A stretch of 64,000 nucleotides of DNA, taken from contig WHVD01000045.1 in the NCBI GenBank assembly GCA_015178975.1, positions 248,001 through 312,000 of the forward strand, written 5' to 3'. The notes below the pieces were generated by a model. It saw only the letters and a program-made list of their open reading frames with translations. It had not been told where the DNA came from and ran no database searches. Of this stretch, positions 59,024-64,000 are shown in pieces. A program made the translations under genes and the position numbers. Each line of letters opens with the position of its first letter. Position 1 is the first letter of the stretch. This DNA is from Hysterangium stoloniferum (Eukaryota > Basidiomycota > Agaricomycetes > Hysterangiales > Hysterangiaceae).

Positions 59024-60408
59024 TGTGAAGTGTATGCTTTTACCACATTTTCATTGTGGTAAAATACTCCTTTTATTTTATTTATATTTTACACATTTTA
59101 TTCATATTTTTCTATCCTTTATATTCTTTGAATATTGCACCATTTCATTAGTTTATACGCACCCACACCCTATACACACCCATTATCAGTTCACCGGAAT
59201 TCCCACCGGACTCCGTATGTCATACTCGTCTACATTTGTTTTCGTTACGTTGTGTTTCAGTCACCAGAAAACCCACTGGACTCCGTCTCTGTCTATCTCT
59301 GACCTCGTCCTGTGCGTCAGTCACCAGACCCTGCTCAGTAAACCCCGTTACCTCTCTAACAGAGCCCCATTCCCGTTTAAGTCAAATGACCTGTCACGAT
59401 TCGGACTCTGCTCCTGCTCCGTTTTTCGTTATGGTTTATAATTTGTCACTATTTGGACTCCACTCCATTCTGTCCCGTTCCTAACACCAATTTGGTGTTT
59501 ACTATTCCCATTTTATGTTTTGCTCGTCTCGTTTCATTATTACTGGATTCGGTATGACATTTACTCCACGGTCTATTTAAACTGGCAGATGTTGTACATA
59601 CAATCCAGTCAGAAAATTGGCTTAGATTCCCCCCAGTAATCTAATACATTTTCCACTCTAAACCCTACTTGAATTACACTGCTCACACTAGTCAGAGCCC
59701 ACAGGCTCTGGCGCATCTATCTCTCTCACCAATCTCGATTCACGACCCACGACCTCCGACCTACAACTCCTTGACCTACAACCCCCGCCTGGACTCCCCA
59801 GGATTCCTGTCCGTCCATCTGAAATTGGACAACACGATCTAGCGAGGGCACAGCCTATCAGCTGAAGCCAAGTCCTACCGGATATCCTGCGGGTTTCTCC
59901 GGGAACCCGCCCTGTACGTATCCTAATAGTATACTTGTGGGTGCACTTGGCACCAAAGAGAATGAAGACACTTTTTACCCTGTAACCACGACTTACCCAG
60001 ACACCCACTTAGTGTCCTGTAAGTTGTGATTGGGGTATCATCTCGACCATCACAGACGGGCTTTAACTACCAGTGCAATCAGAGTTTTGGACTATACTAG
60101 TCGAAACTCGAACCGTTATCTCAATCCGTGTGGACTATATCCATGCTACTCTGTTTACTTGACTCTCTTGTTATTTCCTCAAACACTCGAGCAGTCACTT
60201 AGAATCATACTTCACAGCCAATTCTCTTTTATTCATCTTAGCTTTCTATCCTACTTAAGATAGCTAATTCTCTCTACTGTATTGAACTAGATAGTCAATA
60301 CGTGTTTGGTCTGTATTAGACTTAGATAGTCAATACATTGTTGTGTCATACCTAACCAGTTGATATTCTTTGTATATAGAATGGTTAGAACTTCCACCAC
60401 TCTTCACA
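59024..60408. mobile_element. Large solo LTR-like insertion, 1385 bp
   Basis: It starts TGTGAAG, ends CTTCACA and has a perfect 5-bp duplication CTTGG (59019-59023 and 60409-60413). It splits module X of U7 at a site that is continuous in U2/U3 (about 18890). Part of it (59150-60020) is the inverted relative of 53280-54280, including the segment GACTTGGCTTCAG. No internal retroelement gene is seen. Family Gypsy or Copia cannot be decided. Confidence 0.8.
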
Positions 60409-61145
60409 CTTGGAGACCACATTGACCACGGGCATTGGCTCTCAAAGGAGTAATTGCAGTTATACTGACTCCCTTCACCATTCTTGTTTGTCTCCTTGCA
60501 CATTAAGGGACAATGCACATCTCATCAACAAACCAGTTGAGGATTGAGTATCTTTGGAATTTAGTCTCCACCATCATTCCTTCCTTTGCATGGTGGCTAC
60601 ACCTTTCACTAGTATATTGAAAGCAAACAAGGAAGAGGACAATATCTTTCCTTTTTCCTTTTTTTTCAGCTCGCTTTGGCAGCATTAATAGTTGCATAAA
60701 CCTACATCATTTGAGTCAGGTTGAAGGCTCATAGAATCACTTCTTATGTTCACTGCAACTCTGGAATTCATTGCTGATGAGGATTGTGACGATGATGCCT
60801 TTGGCTTTGTAGGGCTTTGTGTTTTGTGACTAATAGTTAAATATATTGTAAGACTATATATATACATCTCATGGCAGCAAATATTCCTGGACTGTTTCTG
60901 AACCAGTCTGAGACCGGGTTCGACGATTGCCACTGTCTTTGAAAGGAATTGCTGTCGTTTTTGGTCTGGTACCAGCATACCAAAGTATAATTGTCATCAA
61001 GAGTGATCCAAATGGTATTCCAACACATAATTCTCAGTTGCTTACCATTAATGTGACTAGGCCATCACTGGCCCCAGGTTTCTCCTCAGTGAAAGTTTGC
61101 AAAATTTAAAATGGGAAGTCTGCAATCTTTCTGGACCAAACTGAG

Positions 61146-61886
61146 TGTTAAGAACTGAAAACTGGCTAATGTCAGTAGGCTGATGGGGACCGATCGGAAG
61201 GACTTGGCTTCAGTTTATGTGCTGCACCCTTGCAACTTGCGGTCAGGTGTCCTTAAATTTCAGGCGGGCAAAGACTAGTCCTAACGAATACCTCTCAGCA
61301 AAACTACCAATCAGAAATGAAGGATATGTCAAGTGTTGGGCCAAAGGGTTGGAGGCTGAGAGTGGGCGAGCGCACGCGAAGGCAGATAGTGGAATACTTA
61401 GTATGAGACTTCTGTAGGTGTAGGAGGGTATTCTGAGTCAATATTCTGATTGCCTAGTAACTATGACTACAATGGGTTCATATACAAGTATTTGGCGTCT
61501 AGGAAATACTAACTAGGAGAAGAGCGGAAAACAGTATTGACAAATAAGCTTGACTAGGAACGGGAAGGTTACGATTGTTTGGAGGCCGTGATATAATTGA
61601 GAGTGGAATTACGATGAAAGGAAATAGTCTGAGGGTTACACATATATATAGACATATGTGAAACATAGAGTAGGACAGATCATCATAATAAAAGGGACAT
61701 ATCAGAGTTTAACCAGATAGTATGAGTATATTTTGATGGGGGCGTAAATGGAGTTTGATCACCGCGAAAGCATACATAAGCGTTGGGAAACTGACAGTTT
61801 CCGATGTGAGGACTTGAGTGATGACTTGAATCATTGATAGGTGGCGATAACCTTGGGGACCGTCGGGTTGTGACACAGTCGTAACA
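61146..61886. mobile_element. LTR-like insertion, about 741 bp, before exon 1 of U7
   Basis: It starts TGTTAAGAACTG and ends CAGTCGTAACA. It replaces about 400 bp of the spacer seen in U2, so its two flanks do not share a duplication. It contains GACTTGGCTTCAG near 61200, linking it to the blocks at 53441 and 59860. It is a fossil of uncertain family. Confidence 0.6.
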
Positions 61887-61896
61887 CCACCCACCA

Positions 61897-62582
61897 ATGT
61901 CTACTTCCAACGAGACAACTCCAGGGAATCATGATTCAGCAATGGCTGTGATCGACCTTGAAGACATTGAGGAACTCCCACCCTTAGTTTCCCCTGGTGT
62001 ATTACGTTCAGAGCAATGGGATGAGATCGATAAAGGGATGAGAGAGATGTTCAGGAAGAAACTTCGAGAACGATGGGGTTCCAGCAATGATTTATGTTAT
62101 CGGGCCCCAGATGGTAGGCAACACATACAGATGTCTGCAAACCATATAGAGATTTGGGTTGACGAGTGGGTGAGTAAAGTATAATGCTATTTTTATGTGA
62201 TGTGTCACATGCTGTGTATTCAGTATCAAGGAGAAACGGGCTACCATGACCCACCAAATGTTGTTAAGATATCCACCAACATGACATCCAACCTCAGCCC
62301 CTATTTCAGTCATGCCAATGACTGGGGAATGATCTCATGGAGTCAGGGGACAATGTCAAGTATTGAAATTGGCCCTGGGTATTACTGTGGAGTTGGTTTG
62401 GAAAGGGTTGGGATGAAAGTCCTTCACAGTGCTAAGACAGCTTCACTGATCGCAAAGCTGAGAATATACCGGGAAATCACCCGTTTGGGACGAGACGATG
62501 GTGCCTTTAGCAAGTTTCTACAGAAGCATCTGACGCTGCCAAGACTGGGAAGACTAGTTCAAGACAGTGCTGATTTAGCGAG
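61897..62582 (+). CDS. Open exons 1-2 of the array gene on the plus strand (partial)
   Basis: Exon 1 is 61897-62169 (273 bp, 9 bp shorter than the usual 282) and exon 2 is 62224-62582 (359 bp), with a 54-bp intron between them. Both are open and keep the phase of U2 and U4. Exon 2 has GPGYYCGVGLERVGMKVLHS. Sequence follows exon 3 only to about 62735, where retroelement DNA begins, so the gene is cut off. The first residue of exon 2 is changed from Cys to Tyr relative to U2. The product is unknown. Confidence 0.6.
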
Positions 62583-62735
62583 GTAGGGATACCTCAATCA
62601 TTGAATACACTGGAAATACTCATATCTAAGTCGTAGACCTATATACCCGCTTCAAGTTCGGAGAAGAGCAACAGAAGTTTTAAGCAGTTTGATATTTCAC
62701 ATCACATGTGGTGGAGTGGAAAAGGTCACACTACT

Positions 62736-64000
62736 GTAAGGGTTCCGCTATGAAGGAGTAGCGTAATCCCTCAGAGCTCTTTGCAAAAGGGAACGAAATG
62801 AGTAGGACTAGGTTCCTATTTGAAAGAGACTAAGGTAACAATATCAGAGATCTACCTATTTATGATAATAGCAGTATAGCCCCTTGCAACAAGTAAAAAA
62901 CCCGTGAAACAAACAACTAGTAGTCCAAGACACCACTGGCCAGGTGGGCCTGGCAGCCCCGATCCCAAGTCCACCCTAACCCAAGTCTGGTACCATTACA
63001 CCCACCCTCCCACACTGCCATCAATGCAGTGTGCAACTCACAGCGGACTGACTTAACTGTGTAATTCCATGACCCCTTGCTCCAACTCATCAAGTTCGTC
63101 ACTCCAATCCTGCCCGCCACTCCCGGTATCAATTTCCATTGAAATTGTCATGTCCTGACCTTTCCAAAACATATTTTAGCTCCCTGTGCTGGATGATGTT
63201 TGCTGGCTGTCATAGCAATAGTACGAGAAAATGAAGTACTGATAGTAGCGTCAGGCATTATTCTCCCCTGCTGTGCAGCAATAGGTTCAATCCGCTGAAG
63301 AAGTGACCCCGTGGTCGAAGAAACAACCCACTTCTTCTTTCGCTTGCCCTGTCGGCCATGACTACTACCCTCCTGTTCCCTATAATGCTGCCATAGTGCC
63401 ATCCCGTATGGCTCTAATCTCTCTGCCAACACAACAGACCGGTTCTGCTCCCTCCACATGTGAGTGCGGTCCCTACTGCACGCAGTCGCGATATCAGCCA
63501 TCATATGCCTTTGTTGCTGCTGCGCCTCAACAATGTGTTGGTGAGCCCTCTCCACCTCTTCCCTCTGTAACGCCCATGCGATCTGCACCCCTTTCAGAGC
63601 GCTCACAGTGAAGAATTCTGAAGCAATCTGTGTCTGGCCATCCTCGGTAGACATGGTAGGATAGCCAAAGGAGGAAGATGAATTGAGAGGTAAAGCAGAT
63701 CCAACATAAATATAAGGCAAACACTGTGTGCTGGACAGGTGAGACACTGGAAACTGATCATGCCATTCTGCTTGCTGACCAATCTGCATGTGATTGATGG
63801 ATCGCCCCAGCCCCCTTTTCAACGATCGCACGCTCACAGCACCTATGGCCTCCAGGTATGCCTTTAATGGTGACAAGTGCTGCACATCCTTATATGGAAG
63901 CCAAGTCGTTTGCCCTGTATTCCACATGACCTCAAACAGGGCATGGGTCCCCTTTCCTGTGTGAGAAACTATCTTATCAGCAACCCATTCCCTGGATGAC
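62736..64000 (-). mobile_element. End of an LTR-type element running off the right edge (tentative)
   Basis: Array homology stops at 62735 and is followed by TGTAAGGGTTCCGC, which on the minus strand would be an LTR ending in ACCCTTACA. An LTR-sized AT-rich stretch runs to about 62920. A chromodomain-like gene on the minus strand points towards it. The other end lies outside the window, so family and completeness cannot be judged. Confidence 0.4.
63148..63999 (-). CDS. Chromodomain-like protein with coiled coil, partial at its N-terminus
   Basis: Open on the minus strand from the window edge to 63148. It begins REWVADKIVSHTGKGTHALF and EVMWNTGQTTWLPYKDVQHL, a pattern like the chromodomain-like segments (basic start, W-TW-P core) of proteins linked to basidiomycete retroelements. 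A Gln-rich coiled coil follows at about 63490-63560 (EEVERAHQHIVEAQQQQRHM), then a basic stretch (GRQGKRKKKW) and a Ser/Thr-rich tail. It may belong to the adjoining LTR element, or be a host gene beside it. The function is not certain. Confidence 0.45.
   Translation of the reverse strand, partial: SSREWVADKIVSHTGKGTHALFEVMWNTGQTTWLPYKDVQHLSPLKAYLEAIGAVSVRSLKRGLGRSINHMQIGQQAEWHDQFPVSHLSSTQCLPYIYVGSALPLNSSSSFGYPTMSTEDGQTQIASEFFTVSALKGVQIAWALQREEVERAHQHIVEAQQQQRHMMADIATACSRDRTHMWREQNRSVVLAERLEPYGMALWQHYREQEGSSHGRQGKRKKKWVVSSTTGSLLQRIEPIAAQQGRIMPDATISTSFSRTIAMTASKHHPAQGAKICFGKVRT

Larger units (their letters stand above)
54920..62735 (+). pseudogene. Unit U7, permuted array gene copy on the plus strand
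   Basis: It begins in the second intron and runs exon 3 (about 54940), exon 4 (55343-55699), module A (55647-55937), later blocks, a proline-rich exon (57071-57274), module B (57480-57780) and module X. Module X is split by the LTR at 59024-60408 (parts at 58800-59023 and 60409-60660). The last-exon block follows at about 60990-61110, then exons 1 and 2 of the next copy at 61897-62582. Without its insertions this is about one unit. It is damaged at many places. It shows the order of blocks on the opposite strand, far from the main array. Confidence 0.7.

Noticed and set aside
1-64000. tRNA, rRNA or other structural RNA genes
   Set aside because: I looked for typical conserved arms and rRNA signatures and saw none. 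A short tRNA could be missed by eye.

Overview
This looks like a gene-poor, transposon-crowded piece of a filamentous basidiomycete genome, probably an agaricomycete. The clues are introns of about 40-70 bp with normal fungal splice sites, a CACTA element with a tnp2 transposase and a coiled-coil partner gene of the kind seen in mushrooms, a seven-helix membrane protein of basidiomycete type, and layered LTR, hAT, Tc1/mariner and MULE-like insertions. No rRNA, tRNA, CRISPR or bacterial operon structure was seen.

1-44 kb is a head-to-tail array of one unidentified multi-exon gene on the minus strand. Start codons of consecutive copies lie at 3939, 11119, 17223 and 35123. After subtracting datable insertions the spacing is 6104, 6104 and 6145 bp. 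I call the copies U0 to U3. U4 (start 38926) and U5 (start 41087) follow in a rearranged zone, and U6 (42446-43931) is inverted. A further permuted copy, U7, lies on the plus strand at 54.9-62.7 kb. The first five exons of U2 and U4 can be read as one continuous protein, and length differences in exons 1 to 4 among open copies are multiples of three. I do not recognise the protein. It seems to contain three diverged copies of one module.

The array is cut by insertions with clean target duplications: LTR sequences at 6356-6571, 9043-10113 (itself carrying a hAT-like element at 9207-10063) and 38942-39126, and an 11,752-bp CACTA element at 19315-31066. The CACTA element has 1419-bp, almost identical inverted ends, a second gene (25164-27853) and a damaged tnp2 transposase (28193-30417). 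A 17-bp minisatellite (42972-43337) has grown inside exon 1 of U6.

44.3-48.1 kb holds a host-type gene on the minus strand: signal peptide, an eight-cysteine CFEM-like ectodomain and a seven-helix membrane region. One coding exon is interrupted by a 1.6-kb terminal-inverted-repeat element that carries a spliced fragment resembling the WD40 part of a fungal inositol polyphosphate 5-phosphatase.

48-64 kb holds a nearly whole but broken Tc1/mariner element (50000-51602), a purine-rich repeat, a short LTR element (52691-54405), a mariner fragment, U7 with three LTR insertions, and the end of a retroelement running off the window with a chromodomain-like gene. The most novel items are the tandem gene family with its exon-born minisatellite and the gene-carrying TIR element sitting in a CFEM/7TM receptor-like gene.
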